Source: Shewanella algae (GTDB lineage Bacteria > Pseudomonadota > Gammaproteobacteria > Enterobacterales > Shewanellaceae). From it: a stretch of DNA of 64,000 bases. Made by a program: the position numbers and the translations under genes. Below, piece after piece: positions 43,732-53,168 of the stretch. Each line of letters opens with the position of its first letter. Position 1 is the stretch's first letter. Where the stretch lies: assembly GCF_009183365.2 (NCBI RefSeq), contig NZ_CP068230.1:693001-757000 (forward strand), written 5' to 3'. Under the pieces are notes generated by a model. The model was not told the origin of the DNA and made no database searches. It worked only from the letters and a program-made list of their open reading frames with translations.

Positions 43732-44065
43732 GGGGTTTTTGGCGACACTGGCAGCAGCCGTTGTTGCCGCTGTCGCCTCCAGTCTGTGCTGTATTGGGCC
43801 GCTGATCTATCTGGTGTTTGGGGTATCGGCGGCCTCGCTGTCGGGCATTGAACAGCTGGGCTGGCTGCAAGTTCCCATGCTGGCGCTGTCGACTCTGTTG
43901 ATCCTGCTGGGCTTTTGGCGTTTGTATTTTTCCAAAAGGCCTCTGTGCACCGCGACCATGAGCCGCACCAGAATGTTGCTGCTCTACTGGCTGGCCGTGC
44001 CTGTGGTATTGGCGTTTCAGCTTTACCCTTTTGTATTACCTTGGCTGTTAGAGGTGTTTGAATGA
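43703..44065 (+). CDS. MerT-like mercuric/metal transport membrane protein
   Basis: The 120-residue product has three hydrophobic helices and the first-helix motif SSLCCIGPLIYLVFGVSA, with the Cys-Cys pair typical of MerT. A later Cys (RPLCTAT) lies in the loop. It starts 29 bp inside the transglutaminase gene and overlaps the MerP-like gene as ATGA. No merR or merA is present, so general metal or thiol transport is possible. Confidence 0.78.
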   Translation: MISSQQNSSKGFLATLAAAVVAAVASSLCCIGPLIYLVFGVSAASLSGIEQLGWLQVPMLALSTLLILLGFWRLYFSKRPLCTATMSRTRMLLLYWLAVPVVLAFQLYPFVLPWLLEVFE

Positions 44066-44346
44066 GAAGCTTGTTACTGGTTTTACTGCTGCTGTGCACG
44101 CCGTTTGCCTGGGCGGGCAATCTGGTGGTTACCCTGGATGTTAAAGGCATGACCTGCCCTTTGTGTGTCACGGTAATCAACAAGGCGCTGCGCAAGACAG
44201 AGGGCGTGATTAAGGCCAAGTCCTCGCTCAAGACCCAGCAGGCCAGAGTGATAGTGCCTGAAGGCTTTGATATGGATGCGCTGATAAAGGCGGTGGATGA
44301 AACCGGCTATAAGGGCAGTATCAATAAGATAGAGCCAGAGGCCTAA
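44062..44346 (+). CDS. MerP-like periplasmic heavy-metal-binding protein
   Basis: The 94-residue product has a signal peptide (LLLVLLLLCTPFAWA) and one heavy-metal-associated domain with GMTCPLCV, the CxxC metal site. It is coupled to the MerT-like gene, the usual MerT-MerP pairing in which MerP hands the metal to MerT. Confidence 0.82.
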   Translation: MRSLLLVLLLLCTPFAWAGNLVVTLDVKGMTCPLCVTVINKALRKTEGVIKAKSSLKTQQARVIVPEGFDMDALIKAVDETGYKGSINKIEPEA

Positions 44347-44419
44347 GAACTAAGAATTAAGACCTAAGACCTGGTTCATTCAATAGGTTCAGCTTGCGCC
44401 AAAAGCAAAAGCTCAGTCC

Positions 44420-44448
44420 AAAAAAGCGTGCTCTAAGCACGCTTTTTT
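44420..44448. terminator. bidirectional terminator between MerP-like and CBS genes
   Basis: A-run, 7-bp stem GCGTGCT/AGCACGC with loop CTA, then six T residues. It serves the plus-strand unit and, by its A-run, the convergent CBS gene. Confidence 0.88.
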
Positions 44449-44455
44449 GATGGGT

Positions 44456-44875
44456 TCAAGCCTTGAGCAACGCCCGGCAAAGTTTGACGAAGTCAGAAGA
44501 GGTGACTATGCCCTGCACCTTGTTGTGCTCGTCCACCACAGGCAGGCAGCCATGCTTGTTGGCGATAAAATAATCCACCACTTGGGTCAGTGGTGCATCG
44601 GCCTTGAGTGGTTCAAAGTCGGTTTCAATCAGATCGGCTATCAGGGTACCGCGTTCTTTTCGTTCCAGCGCCCCCTGACCGTAGCGGGTCAGCAGATTGA
44701 CTACAGTGGCAATCATCTTTTTATGAGTGAGTATCCCTACCAGAGTGCCGCTGGCTTCTGATATCACCGGCAGATGGCGCACGCCCCGGGAATGCATCAA
44801 CTGGTGGGCGTCCTTGACGCTGGCGCCGTCACTGATACACACCACCTGGGTGCTCATGATGTCTTTGACTTTCAT
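44456..44875 (-). CDS. CBS-domain-pair protein
   Basis: The 139-residue product has two CBS motifs: MKVKDIMSTQVVCISDGASV with HSRGVRHLPVI, and DAPLTQVVDYFIANKHGCLP with VDEHNKVQGIVTSSDFVKL. Such stand-alone Bateman modules bind adenine nucleotides and regulate partners. No partner is evident nearby. Confidence 0.88.
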   Translation of the reverse strand: MKVKDIMSTQVVCISDGASVKDAHQLMHSRGVRHLPVISEASGTLVGILTHKKMIATVVNLLTRYGQGALERKERGTLIADLIETDFEPLKADAPLTQVVDYFIANKHGCLPVVDEHNKVQGIVTSSDFVKLCRALLKA

Positions 44876-45122
44876 TGTCTTGTTCCTTCACCTGGGCCCT
44901 GAGAGGGCTAATTCTCTGTCCTGTAAGGCATTTTGCCCCCTGTTACCGCGGGCTGCAAGTGCCTTGGCCTAAAGCGGACGTCATTTTGTTTAACCGACTG
45001 AATTCGTTTGAATATCAACAGATGTTTACCTGGTTGTCACAATTGTGTAATAGTTTGACTTCACAATCTGGACATCCGACCTCATACCAGCATTATGAAG
45101 CGTTTTTAAAGGAATAATAACA

Positions 45123-46886
45123 ATGACCCGCAACTTCTCCCGTCGTGACTTTCTTGCCCTCTCAGCCAAAGGTGTTGGCGCTGCCGTACTCTCATATGGC
45201 CTGATGGGCTGCTCCAGTGACAATGATGACAATACTGTCGCCGCCGATTTTCTTCATGGTGTCGCCAGTGGTGATCCCACTCAGGATGCCGTGATTATCT
45301 GGACCCGGGTAACACCGCAAACGGCGGGGGATGTCAGAGTATCCTGGCAGGTGTCCCGTGATGGTGCCTTCAGCGACTTGGTGACCACAGGTGAAATGGT
45401 GACCAATGCCGAGCGTGACTACACGGTTAAAGTCGATGCCATAGGGCTGGAGAGCGGCAGCCGCTACTTCTATCGTTTTATGACGGGTGACAAGACATCC
45501 ACAGTCGGTATGACCAAGACCCTGCCCGAGGGCGCGGTCGATTCGGTCAAACTGGCGGTTATGTCCTGCGCCAATTTCCCGGCCGGTTACTTCAATGTCT
45601 ATGAACTGGCGGCGCAGCGGGACGATCTCGACGCCATGCTGCACTTGGGCGACTATATCTATGAATATGGCCGTGGTGGTTATGCCAGTGAACATGCCGC
45701 CGAGCTGGGCCGTGAGGTACTACCCGCGGGAGAGTTGCTGTCCTTGAGCGATTACCGTACCCGTTATGGCCAGTATCGCGGCGATGCCAGTTTGCAGAAG
45801 CTGCACGCCAAGCTGCCGTTTATTACCGTCTGGGACGATCACGAAGTGGCCAACGACACCTGGAAGGATGGTGCCGAAAACCATAACCAAGGGGAAGGGG
45901 ACTTCGACGCCCGTAAACAGGCGGCATTGCAGGCTTACTTCGAATGGCTGCCTATCCGCCCATGGCGCGAGGGCAATCATGAAGAGATCTACCGCAGTTT
46001 CAGCTTCGGCGATCTGCTGGATTTGCATATGCTGGATACCCGGGTGTTGGCCCGTGACAAACAGTTGGACTATGGCAACTATCTGGATCCGGCTACCGGC
46101 GCTTTCAACGATCAGCAGTTTCTCGCCGACGTGACCGACACTCAGCGTACGCTTCTGGGCCAGACCCAACTGCTGTGGTTGCAGGGAAAACTGTTGCAAT
46201 CCAGTGCCAAGTGGCAGCTTTTGGGGCAGCAGATACTGATGGGGCGGATGATGTTGCCGGCGGCGATAGCCACTCAGCAGCTGTCTATTCCGCAGTTTGC
46301 CGAGTTGGCGGCATTGGCCCAGCTGGCGGCTCGTGCTCAGGCCGGCGATCCGACACTGACCCAAGCGGAACTGACCTATCTGGCTGCCAACCAGGCCAAA
46401 CTGACGCCGGAAGTGCTGGCACTTTTGCAACTGCCATCGATCCCCTACAACCTGGATGCCTGGGATGGCTATGCCTATGAGCGTGAAGTCGTGCTGGCCA
46501 CTGCCCGGGCCTCGGGTAAAAACCTGGTGGTGATTGCCGGTGATACCCACAATGCCTGGGCCAATGATCTCAAGGACAAAGACGGCAACATGGTTGGGGT
46601 TGAGTTTGCCACCAGTTCGGTTTCCTCCCCTGGTCTTGAGTATTACCTCAACCTGCCTTCAGAGCAGATCCCGGCGACAGAGGCGGCCGTTGTAGGGCTG
46701 GTGGATGACCTTAAATACGCCAACCTGTTGAACCGGGGTTATATGACGCTGACCTTCAGCAGCGAAGAGGTGGTCAGCGAGTGGTTCTATGTGGATAGCA
46801 TTCTGAGCAAAGATTTCACTGAAGCAGAGGGGCGCCGTGCCATTGCCCGTTCTTTGGATGGAAAGCCGGGGATCTTGCTTGGCTGA
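45123..46886 (+). CDS. PhoD-like alkaline phosphatase/phosphodiesterase, Tat lipoprotein
   Basis: The 587-residue product has the Tat motif SRRDFLALSAKG and then SYGLMGC, a lipobox, so it is probably a Tat-exported lipoprotein. FLHGVASGDPTQDAVIIWTR is the PhoD N-terminal domain. The metallophosphatase part has MSCANFPAGYFNVY, HLGDYIYEYG, VWDDHEVANDTW and VIAGDTHNAWAND, supplying the metal ligands. AAGGA precedes the ATG. Likely scavenges phosphate from diesters or phospholipids. Confidence 0.9.
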   Translation: MTRNFSRRDFLALSAKGVGAAVLSYGLMGCSSDNDDNTVAADFLHGVASGDPTQDAVIIWTRVTPQTAGDVRVSWQVSRDGAFSDLVTTGEMVTNAERDYTVKVDAIGLESGSRYFYRFMTGDKTSTVGMTKTLPEGAVDSVKLAVMSCANFPAGYFNVYELAAQRDDLDAMLHLGDYIYEYGRGGYASEHAAELGREVLPAGELLSLSDYRTRYGQYRGDASLQKLHAKLPFITVWDDHEVANDTWKDGAENHNQGEGDFDARKQAALQAYFEWLPIRPWREGNHEEIYRSFSFGDLLDLHMLDTRVLARDKQLDYGNYLDPATGAFNDQQFLADVTDTQRTLLGQTQLLWLQGKLLQSSAKWQLLGQQILMGRMMLPAAIATQQLSIPQFAELAALAQLAARAQAGDPTLTQAELTYLAANQAKLTPEVLALLQLPSIPYNLDAWDGYAYEREVVLATARASGKNLVVIAGDTHNAWANDLKDKDGNMVGVEFATSSVSSPGLEYYLNLPSEQIPATEAAVVGLVDDLKYANLLNRGYMTLTFSSEEVVSEWFYVDSILSKDFTEAEGRRAIARSLDGKPGILLG

Positions 46887-46993
46887 CAAGTGCTTCAGGC
46901 ATAGATAGTTTCAGACATGCCTGAGGCGTTTGCACCTTTTTGGATGAGTTGGGTTTGAAATAGGTGCCAAACGAAAACTTCAAGTCATACCTG

Positions 46994-47024
46994 AAAAAAG
47001 GACAGATCAAGAACTGTCCTTTTT
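46994..47024. terminator. terminator after the PhoD-like gene
   Basis: AAAAAAGGACAG and CTGTCCTTTTT form an 11-bp stem with an 8-nt loop and a T tail. Confidence 0.8.
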
Positions 47025-47587
47025 CGATTCAAAATATGGCCAGAATCTTTAAATCATTTCAGTCTGCCAGGTTCATTTATCAGTGCTTTCTTGCCAGCCA
47101 ATTTACCCAGTATCACCATGTACTTAATTAGCAGTTCTCTGCTGTTTGATGCGAATTCCCTCCCCTCTAATGAAATTAAAGATCCTTGAAGTGAGAAATA
47201 GGTCACAAATAAGCTTTTGCTGATTTAGCTCTATTAACAGGCTCTATATTGATTAATTGGTGATGTATGTCACGCTAATTAATTGCTTCGCTATCAAAGT
47301 TATACATTATGGTCATTTTGACCAGACAATTTGACCAATGGCTATTTGGAGTTAAATTCTGTTGATTTGTGTTTTTAAATATACTTTTAGTTTTTAATTC
47401 TTTTTCATAAATTAATTTTGGTTTTAATTTCTGTGGCTGTGATAGTGTGTTGCTGATCACATGTCTGTATTTGTTATTTATTGTCATTTATTAGAATGCT
47501 CCTGCTGTGAGTAAGGACTTTACCTGACTCGAGTCTGTGGCACCCATGCCGCAGTTGGAAATTGCACATAACAAGAGAGTGTGTGAA
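47025..47587 (+). promoter_or_regulatory. formate dehydrogenase promoter region
   Basis: This gap of about 560 bp is AT-rich, especially 47200-47480, with no credible gene. It contains the CRP-like site listed separately and several TTTAATT and AATTAATT stretches typical of an anaerobically controlled promoter. Confidence 0.5.
47446..47461 (+). promoter_or_regulatory. CRP-like binding site upstream of fdnG
   Basis: TGTGTTGCTGATCACA matches TGTGA-N6-TCACA with one mismatch (fifth base T for A), about 125 bp before the fdnG start. CRP is a main activator of anaerobic respiration genes in Shewanella, and crp itself is in this window. Confidence 0.6.
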
Positions 47588-50500
47588 ATGACAATGAACA
47601 GACGACAGTTTTTCAAACTCTGTGCTGCCGGAGCTGCAACATCTGCAATCTCTGCACTGGGATTGATGTCTGAAAAGGCATTTGCTGCGGTCAGACAATT
47701 CAAACTGCTCAGGGCGAAAGAGACGCGCAATAACTGCTGCTATTGTTCAGTAGGTTGTGGCTTATTGATGTACAGCCAAAGCAGTAATGGCAAGAATGCC
47801 GAGCAGCACATCTTCCACATCGAAGGTGATGCCGATAACCCAATCAATCGCGGTGCCTTGTGTCCCAAGGGGGCCGGGTTGGTGGATTACGTGAACAGTC
47901 CTCATCGACTGAAATACCCTGAAGTCAGGGCTCCCGGCAGTGATAAATGGCAACGTATCAGTTGGGAGGAAGCGTTTAAACGCATCGCTCGCTTGGTCAA
48001 GGATGAGCGTGACGCGAACCTGGTTGAGAAAAACGCCAAGGGCCAAACTGTAAACCGTTTGACCAGTCTGGGGATGATGACCTCGTCGGCACAGGCCAAC
48101 GAAGGTTGCTTCATGACCCATAAATTTGGTCGTGCCATAGGCATGCTGGGCCTGGATAACATTGCCAGGGTATGCCATGCGCCGACACCGGCCGCCATGG
48201 CACCGACCTTTGGCCGCGGAGCCATGACCAACCACTGGGCCGATATGAAAAATACCGATCTGGCGATTGTCATGGGGGGAAATGCGGCTGAAGCACACCC
48301 GGTTGGCTTTGGTTGGGTAACCGAGGCGATGGAGCACAATAATGCGCGCTTGATTGTGGTGGACCCTCGCTTTAACCGCAGTGCTGCTGTGGCCGATACC
48401 TATGCTCCATTGCGATCAGGTACAGACATCACCTTCTTGCTCGGGGTCATCCGTTATCTGCTCAGCACCAATCAAATCAACCTTGAGTATGTTAAAGCCT
48501 ATACCAATGCCCCGTTTATCGTGCGTGAAGACTTTGACTTCAACGAGGGGCTATTCAGTGGTTTTGATGAAACGGCCAACACCTATGACAAGTCTTCCTG
48601 GTTCTATGAATTGGATGATGAAGGCTACGCTAAAGTCGATCCAAGCATGCAGCATCCCCGCTGTGTGTTGAACATGTTGAAAAAGCACGTTGAACGCTAC
48701 GACCCGGATACGGTTTCGAGTATCACAGGTACCCCCAAAGAAGCCTATTTGGATGTATGCAAACAGCTTGGGGCTACCCATGTCGACAACAAAGCGGCCA
48801 CCTTCCTGTATGCGCTGGGCTGGACGCAACACAGTGTCGGCGCGCAGAACATTCGTACCATGGCGATGATCCAGTTGCTGTTGGGTAACATGGGGATCAT
48901 GGGCGGTGGGGTCAATGCGCTGCGTGGTCACTCAAACGTGCAGGGGGCTACTGACTTGGCGTTGTTGTGCCAAGGTCTGCCTGGTTATCTGAAACTGCCA
49001 CAGGATCAGGATATTAATCTTGAAGCCTACTTGAACCATTACACGCCCAAACCGCTGCGTCCCAATTCAACCAATTACTGGCATAACTACCCGGCCTTTA
49101 CTGTGTCGCTGCTGAAATCTTTCTACGGCGATTACGCCACGGCTGAAAACGATTACGGCTATGACTGGTTGCCCAAATGGGATCAACAGTACGATATCAA
49201 CAAACAGATAGACATGATGGTTCACGGTGAAGTGAATGGATACTTTATTCAAGGTATCAATACCCTGAACTCTCAACCAGATAAACAGAAAGTATCCAAA
49301 GGTTTATCAAACCTGAAGTTTCTGGTCATTCTGGATGCCTTGGCGAATGAAACTTCAAGTTTCTGGCGTAATGCGGGGCAGTTCAACGATGTTGATACCG
49401 CAAATATTCAAACCGAAGTATTCCGTCTGCCAACCACCTGTTTTGCCGAAGAAAGCGGCTCTATTGCCAATTCCAGCCGTTGGCTGCAATGGCACTTTAA
49501 AGGTGCCAATCCACCGGGAGAAGCCCTGTCGGATCCTGCCATTCTCTCCGGCATCATGCTGGAACTGAAACGCTTGTATCGTGAAGAAGGCGGCCGTTTG
49601 CCAGAGCCTATAGCAGCAATCAAATGGGATTATGCCATCGAACATGAGCCAAGTTCGGAAGAGCTGGCGAAAGAGATGAACGGCTACGATCTTAAAACCG
49701 GCAAGCTGCTGAACAGCTTCACTGAATTGAAAGCCGACGGCTCAACGTCCTGCGGTATCTGGATCTACTCAGGTCAGTGGACAGAGCAGGGCAACATGAT
49801 GGCCCGCCGCGACAACAGTGACCCATCGGGTAAGGGGATAACGCCCAACTGGTCATTTGCATGGCCTGCCAACCGCCGCATTCTGTACAACCGTGCTTCA
49901 TGCGATGTGCAAGGAAAGCCAAGGGATCCCAGCCGCGTATTGCTCGAGTACAAAGACGGTAAGTGGCAAGGCATAGATGTGCCTGACTTCAATTCCAAGT
50001 TGAATGCTCAGGATTCGGCACACCCATTCATCATGCAGGCCGATGGGGTGGGGCATTTGTTTGCACTGCGCGATTTGAAAGATGGTCCTTTCCCTGAACA
50101 CTACGAACCCTTTGAATCACCGCTGGCGAGCAACCCCTTGCATCCCAAGGTCACCAACAACCCAGTGGCCCGTATGTTCCAGGGAATGCGTGAAACCTTC
50201 GGGACCAATGAAGAGTTCCCATATGTAGGCACAACCTACTCAATGACAGAGCACTTCAACAACTGGACGACTCACTGCCGTTTGGCGGCCATTACCCAGC
50301 CACAACACTTTATCGAAATCGATGAAACCCTGGCGGCTCAGAAGGGCATTGCCAATGGGGATTGGGTGAAAGTGACCTCCAAACGATCCCATATCATCAC
50401 CAAGGCTTATGTGACCAAGCGTCTGCAACCCATGATGGTACAAGGTAAAGCTGTGCACACCATAGGTATTCCACGCCATGGCAGTTATGAAGCGCTGACG

Positions 50501-50611
50501 CAAAAGAGCTATATCGTCAATGAGCTGACTTCTGCAGTGGGGGATGCCAATACGCAAACTCCTGAATATAAAGCATTCCTTGTGAATATTTCTAAAGCGG
50601 AGGGCTTTTGA
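47588..50611 (+). CDS. fdnG: formate dehydrogenase-N catalytic subunit, cysteine form
   Basis: A molybdenum-bis-MGD enzyme that oxidises formate in the periplasm, 1007 residues. The start MTMNRRQFFKLCAAGAAT is a Tat signal. The N-terminal [4Fe-4S] ligands are in CCYCSVGCG and GALCPKGA. The active-site segment ARVCHAPTPAAMAPTFGRGA has Cys196 (TGC at 48173-48175) where E. coli FdnG carries selenocysteine, so no UGA recoding is needed. Downstream VMGGNAAEAHPVGFGW is standard. The ATG at 47588 or 47594 are both possible; the frame to 47537 would disrupt the signal. First of four coupled genes. Confidence 0.93.
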   Translation: MTMNRRQFFKLCAAGAATSAISALGLMSEKAFAAVRQFKLLRAKETRNNCCYCSVGCGLLMYSQSSNGKNAEQHIFHIEGDADNPINRGALCPKGAGLVDYVNSPHRLKYPEVRAPGSDKWQRISWEEAFKRIARLVKDERDANLVEKNAKGQTVNRLTSLGMMTSSAQANEGCFMTHKFGRAIGMLGLDNIARVCHAPTPAAMAPTFGRGAMTNHWADMKNTDLAIVMGGNAAEAHPVGFGWVTEAMEHNNARLIVVDPRFNRSAAVADTYAPLRSGTDITFLLGVIRYLLSTNQINLEYVKAYTNAPFIVREDFDFNEGLFSGFDETANTYDKSSWFYELDDEGYAKVDPSMQHPRCVLNMLKKHVERYDPDTVSSITGTPKEAYLDVCKQLGATHVDNKAATFLYALGWTQHSVGAQNIRTMAMIQLLLGNMGIMGGGVNALRGHSNVQGATDLALLCQGLPGYLKLPQDQDINLEAYLNHYTPKPLRPNSTNYWHNYPAFTVSLLKSFYGDYATAENDYGYDWLPKWDQQYDINKQIDMMVHGEVNGYFIQGINTLNSQPDKQKVSKGLSNLKFLVILDALANETSSFWRNAGQFNDVDTANIQTEVFRLPTTCFAEESGSIANSSRWLQWHFKGANPPGEALSDPAILSGIMLELKRLYREEGGRLPEPIAAIKWDYAIEHEPSSEELAKEMNGYDLKTGKLLNSFTELKADGSTSCGIWIYSGQWTEQGNMMARRDNSDPSGKGITPNWSFAWPANRRILYNRASCDVQGKPRDPSRVLLEYKDGKWQGIDVPDFNSKLNAQDSAHPFIMQADGVGHLFALRDLKDGPFPEHYEPFESPLASNPLHPKVTNNPVARMFQGMRETFGTNEEFPYVGTTYSMTEHFNNWTTHCRLAAITQPQHFIEIDETLAAQKGIANGDWVKVTSKRSHIITKAYVTKRLQPMMVQGKAVHTIGIPRHGSYEALTQKSYIVNELTSAVGDANTQTPEYKAFLVNISKAEGF

Positions 50612-50613
50612 TT

Positions 50614-51519
50614 ATGGCTTCTCAGGATATTATTCGCCGCTCGGGTACCGCAGATATCACTCCGGCCGCTCATGGCCGCATCGGTGCAGTACAACAAGTG
50701 ACCAAGCTGTTTGACGCGACCAAATGTACCGGCTGTAAGGCTTGTCAGGTTGCCTGTTCAGAGTGGAACGACCTGCGTGAAGACGTTGGTACTTTCCAGG
50801 GCAGTTACCAGAATCCTATGACTCTGTCTCCGGATAGCTGGAACATAATGCAATATCACGAAGTTGTGGATGACAACCAACTGCGTTGGCAGTTTACCCA
50901 TACCGCCTGTATGCATTGTGCCGACCCGGCTTGTTTGAAAGCTTGCTCAACCGCCGGGGCCATAGTGCAACACGCCAACGGCACTGTGGACTTTGATTCT
51001 GACAAGTGTATCGGCTGTGGTTATTGTGCCAGCGCTTGTCCATTCAATGTGCCCAAAGTGAGCGCAAAGGATAACAAGGCCTATAAGTGTACTCTGTGTT
51101 CAGACCGGCTCGCCGTGGGTTTGGAGCCGTCATGCGTGAAGACCTGTACCACAGGGGCTCTGCGATTTGGAACCCGCGAAGACATGTTGTTCTACGCAGA
51201 AAAGCGGGTCGCACAGTTGAAAGAGCGGGGTTATGCCAACGCCGGCCTGTACAACCCTGAAGGGGTTGGCGGCAGTCACTACATGATGATTCTGCACAAT
51301 ATCAATAAGCCGGAAACCTATGGCATGCCGATAGAACCCCGGGTACCGATTGCAACCGAAATCCGCCAGGACTGGTTGAAGCCTTTGGGCGCTGCCGGCC
51401 TGTTGGCCACAGCGGGTATTGCCTTGCTGCACAGGATTACCGTGGGTCGCAATATCGTTGAGGAAGATCAGCCCGGATATGCAGAGCCTGTCACCGAAGC
51501 AGAGGAGGAAAAACAATGA
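50614..51519 (+). CDS. fdnH: formate dehydrogenase iron-sulfur subunit
   Basis: The 301-residue product holds four ferredoxin-type Cys groups: CTGCKACQVAC, CMHCADPACLKAC, CIGCGYCASAC and CTLCSDRL with CVKTC, for four [4Fe-4S] clusters passing electrons to the cytochrome. A C-terminal membrane anchor helix follows (AAGLLATAGIALL). GGAGGG at 50599-50604 suits the ATG at 50614 better than an in-frame TTG at 50608. It ends in ATGA overlap with fdnI. Confidence 0.94.
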   Translation: MASQDIIRRSGTADITPAAHGRIGAVQQVTKLFDATKCTGCKACQVACSEWNDLREDVGTFQGSYQNPMTLSPDSWNIMQYHEVVDDNQLRWQFTHTACMHCADPACLKACSTAGAIVQHANGTVDFDSDKCIGCGYCASACPFNVPKVSAKDNKAYKCTLCSDRLAVGLEPSCVKTCTTGALRFGTREDMLFYAEKRVAQLKERGYANAGLYNPEGVGGSHYMMILHNINKPETYGMPIEPRVPIATEIRQDWLKPLGAAGLLATAGIALLHRITVGRNIVEEDQPGYAEPVTEAEEEKQ

Positions 51520-52139
51520 GTAACCAGCCGATGATTGTTCGTCATAAGCTCATTGACCGGATCTGCCATTGGGTCATTGTCTTTGTGGGCCTGGTCACCT
51601 TCCTGACCGGGTTTGCCTTCTTCTTTCCATCGTTTCAGTGGCTGAGTGGCATAGTGGGTACGCCACAACTGGCGAAAGTGATGCATCCCTTCTTTGGCAT
51701 AGCTATGTGTGTGCTGCTGGCAGTGATGCTGCTGCGCTACTACAACCACAACAAATGGAACCGGTATGATCTGCCGTGGATGAAGGCCATTGTGTGGGTT
51801 TTGCTTCAGAAAGAGGAAAACATTCCTCCAGTTGGTCATTACAACCCTGGCCAAAAGATGTTGTTCCGCTCGTTTGTGGTTTTCGTGTTGGCGTTTATCG
51901 TCACCGGTTTCATGATGTGGCAGCCCTACTTTGCTCCTATGTTCTCTGCCGAAGCGGTGAACTGGGCCACCTTGATCCACTCGGCCTGCGGCATCCTGAT
52001 GCTTATAGCCTTGGTGGTGCATGTATGGATGGCTTGTTGGATTGAAGGTTCTATCACTGGCATGTTGTACGGCAAAGTGTCGAAGGCCTGGGCCTGCAAA
52101 CACCATCCGGCCATGTTGAACGAACACGAGGATAACTGA
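51516..52139 (+). CDS. fdnI: formate dehydrogenase cytochrome b556 subunit
   Basis: The 207-residue integral membrane protein has four transmembrane helices and conserved His residues for two b hemes (LIDRICHWVIVF, VMHPFFGIA, LIHSACGIL, VVHVWMACW). It transfers electrons from the Fe-S subunit to quinone. Overlaps fdnH by 4 bp. Confidence 0.92.
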   Translation: MSNQPMIVRHKLIDRICHWVIVFVGLVTFLTGFAFFFPSFQWLSGIVGTPQLAKVMHPFFGIAMCVLLAVMLLRYYNHNKWNRYDLPWMKAIVWVLLQKEENIPPVGHYNPGQKMLFRSFVVFVLAFIVTGFMMWQPYFAPMFSAEAVNWATLIHSACGILMLIALVVHVWMACWIEGSITGMLYGKVSKAWACKHHPAMLNEHEDN

Positions 52140-52141
52140 CC

Positions 52142-53041
52142 ATGAGTCTTGCCGGCGAGATCCCATCAAGTTTTACCGACAGCTCCCCTTTGGCTTTGAA
52201 AGTGCTGATCACGGCCGATCCCAAAGAGGTTTACCTACGCCGCGCGGAGCGCTTGGCCGAGCTTGCCAAGGATTCTTCGCTGGAAGATTATTTGGCGCTG
52301 TGTCGCTCCATGGTGTTGGTGCAGCATAAACTATGCGACACCCTAATGGGGCCGGCACCGGATATCGACACCGGCGCCACCATGCCACTGCGCGGGATCC
52401 AGAAAAATGGCTACTGGATAGCACTGTTGCAACAACTGCTCAGTGAACTGCTGGATACTGTGCCTGCCAATGTGGCGCAAGTGATACGGCAGTTGATGCG
52501 TCAAACACCCGAGCAACTGCAACAGTGGGCGGGCAGCCTGTTGGATGGCCGATTCAGCCAGGTACCGGCAGAATACCGCTTGTTTTTGTGGGCTGCGTTA
52601 TCTGTTTATTGGAGTCATTGGGCAGCGGCCGTAGCCAGCCGTATGGATACCACTGAGATTAAACAGCAATCCATGTGTCCTGTGTGTGGCAGTCATCCGG
52701 TAGCCAGTGTGGTGGTTGATAAACCCCGTGAAGGCCTGCGTTATTTGCACTGCAGTTTGTGTGAAACACAATGGCATTTTATTCGGGCGCATTGCAGCAG
52801 TTGCAATCAAGCAAAAGAGGTGAGTTTGTGGTCGTTTGACAAATATCAGACGCCGGTTCGCATTGAAAGCTGCGATGATTGCCACGGCTACAGCAAGATG
52901 CTGTTTATGAACCTAGATCCCAGGATGGATGTGGTTGCGGACGATATTGCCTCTATGGCTTTGGATGCCAAGTTAAACGCAAAAGGCTTTCATGCTTCTA
53001 CGGTAAATCCGTTTTTGCTGGCAGATGAGCTCTCTGATTAG
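52142..53041 (+). CDS. fdhE: formate dehydrogenase accessory protein FdhE
   Basis: The 299-residue cytoplasmic protein has four CxxC pairs in its C-terminal half (CPVCGSHP, CSLCE, CSSCN and CDDCHG), the rubredoxin-like iron site of FdhE, and a helical N-terminal domain. FdhE is needed for maturation of Tat-exported formate dehydrogenases. It closes the operon, followed by a terminator. No selA or selB follows, consistent with the cysteine enzyme. Confidence 0.92.
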   Translation: MSLAGEIPSSFTDSSPLALKVLITADPKEVYLRRAERLAELAKDSSLEDYLALCRSMVLVQHKLCDTLMGPAPDIDTGATMPLRGIQKNGYWIALLQQLLSELLDTVPANVAQVIRQLMRQTPEQLQQWAGSLLDGRFSQVPAEYRLFLWAALSVYWSHWAAAVASRMDTTEIKQQSMCPVCGSHPVASVVVDKPREGLRYLHCSLCETQWHFIRAHCSSCNQAKEVSLWSFDKYQTPVRIESCDDCHGYSKMLFMNLDPRMDVVADDIASMALDAKLNAKGFHASTVNPFLLADELSD

Positions 53042-53088
53042 TTTGGTTATTGGTGTGAATGGCTAAAAACGCGAACTAAGCTCATAGC

Positions 53089-53122
53089 AACAAGGACGGC
53101 TCAGGGCTGTCCTTGTTTTTTA
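53089..53122 (+). terminator. terminator of the fdn operon
   Basis: AACAAGGACGGC pairs with GCTGTCCTTGTT (one mismatch) around a short loop, followed by a T run. Confidence 0.82.
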
Positions 53123-53168
53123 GTTCTTGCTCTTTGACGCCTGCTGGCTCAGAAGGTTGTTTTCCTGC

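Noticed and set aside
42589..44346. mercury-resistance operon
   Set aside because: MerT- and MerP-like genes are present but merR and merA are absent.
47275..47487. 70-residue minus-strand reading frame before fdnG
   Set aside because: Lies in very AT-rich promoter DNA, has no recognisable domain, and overlaps the CRP-like site region.
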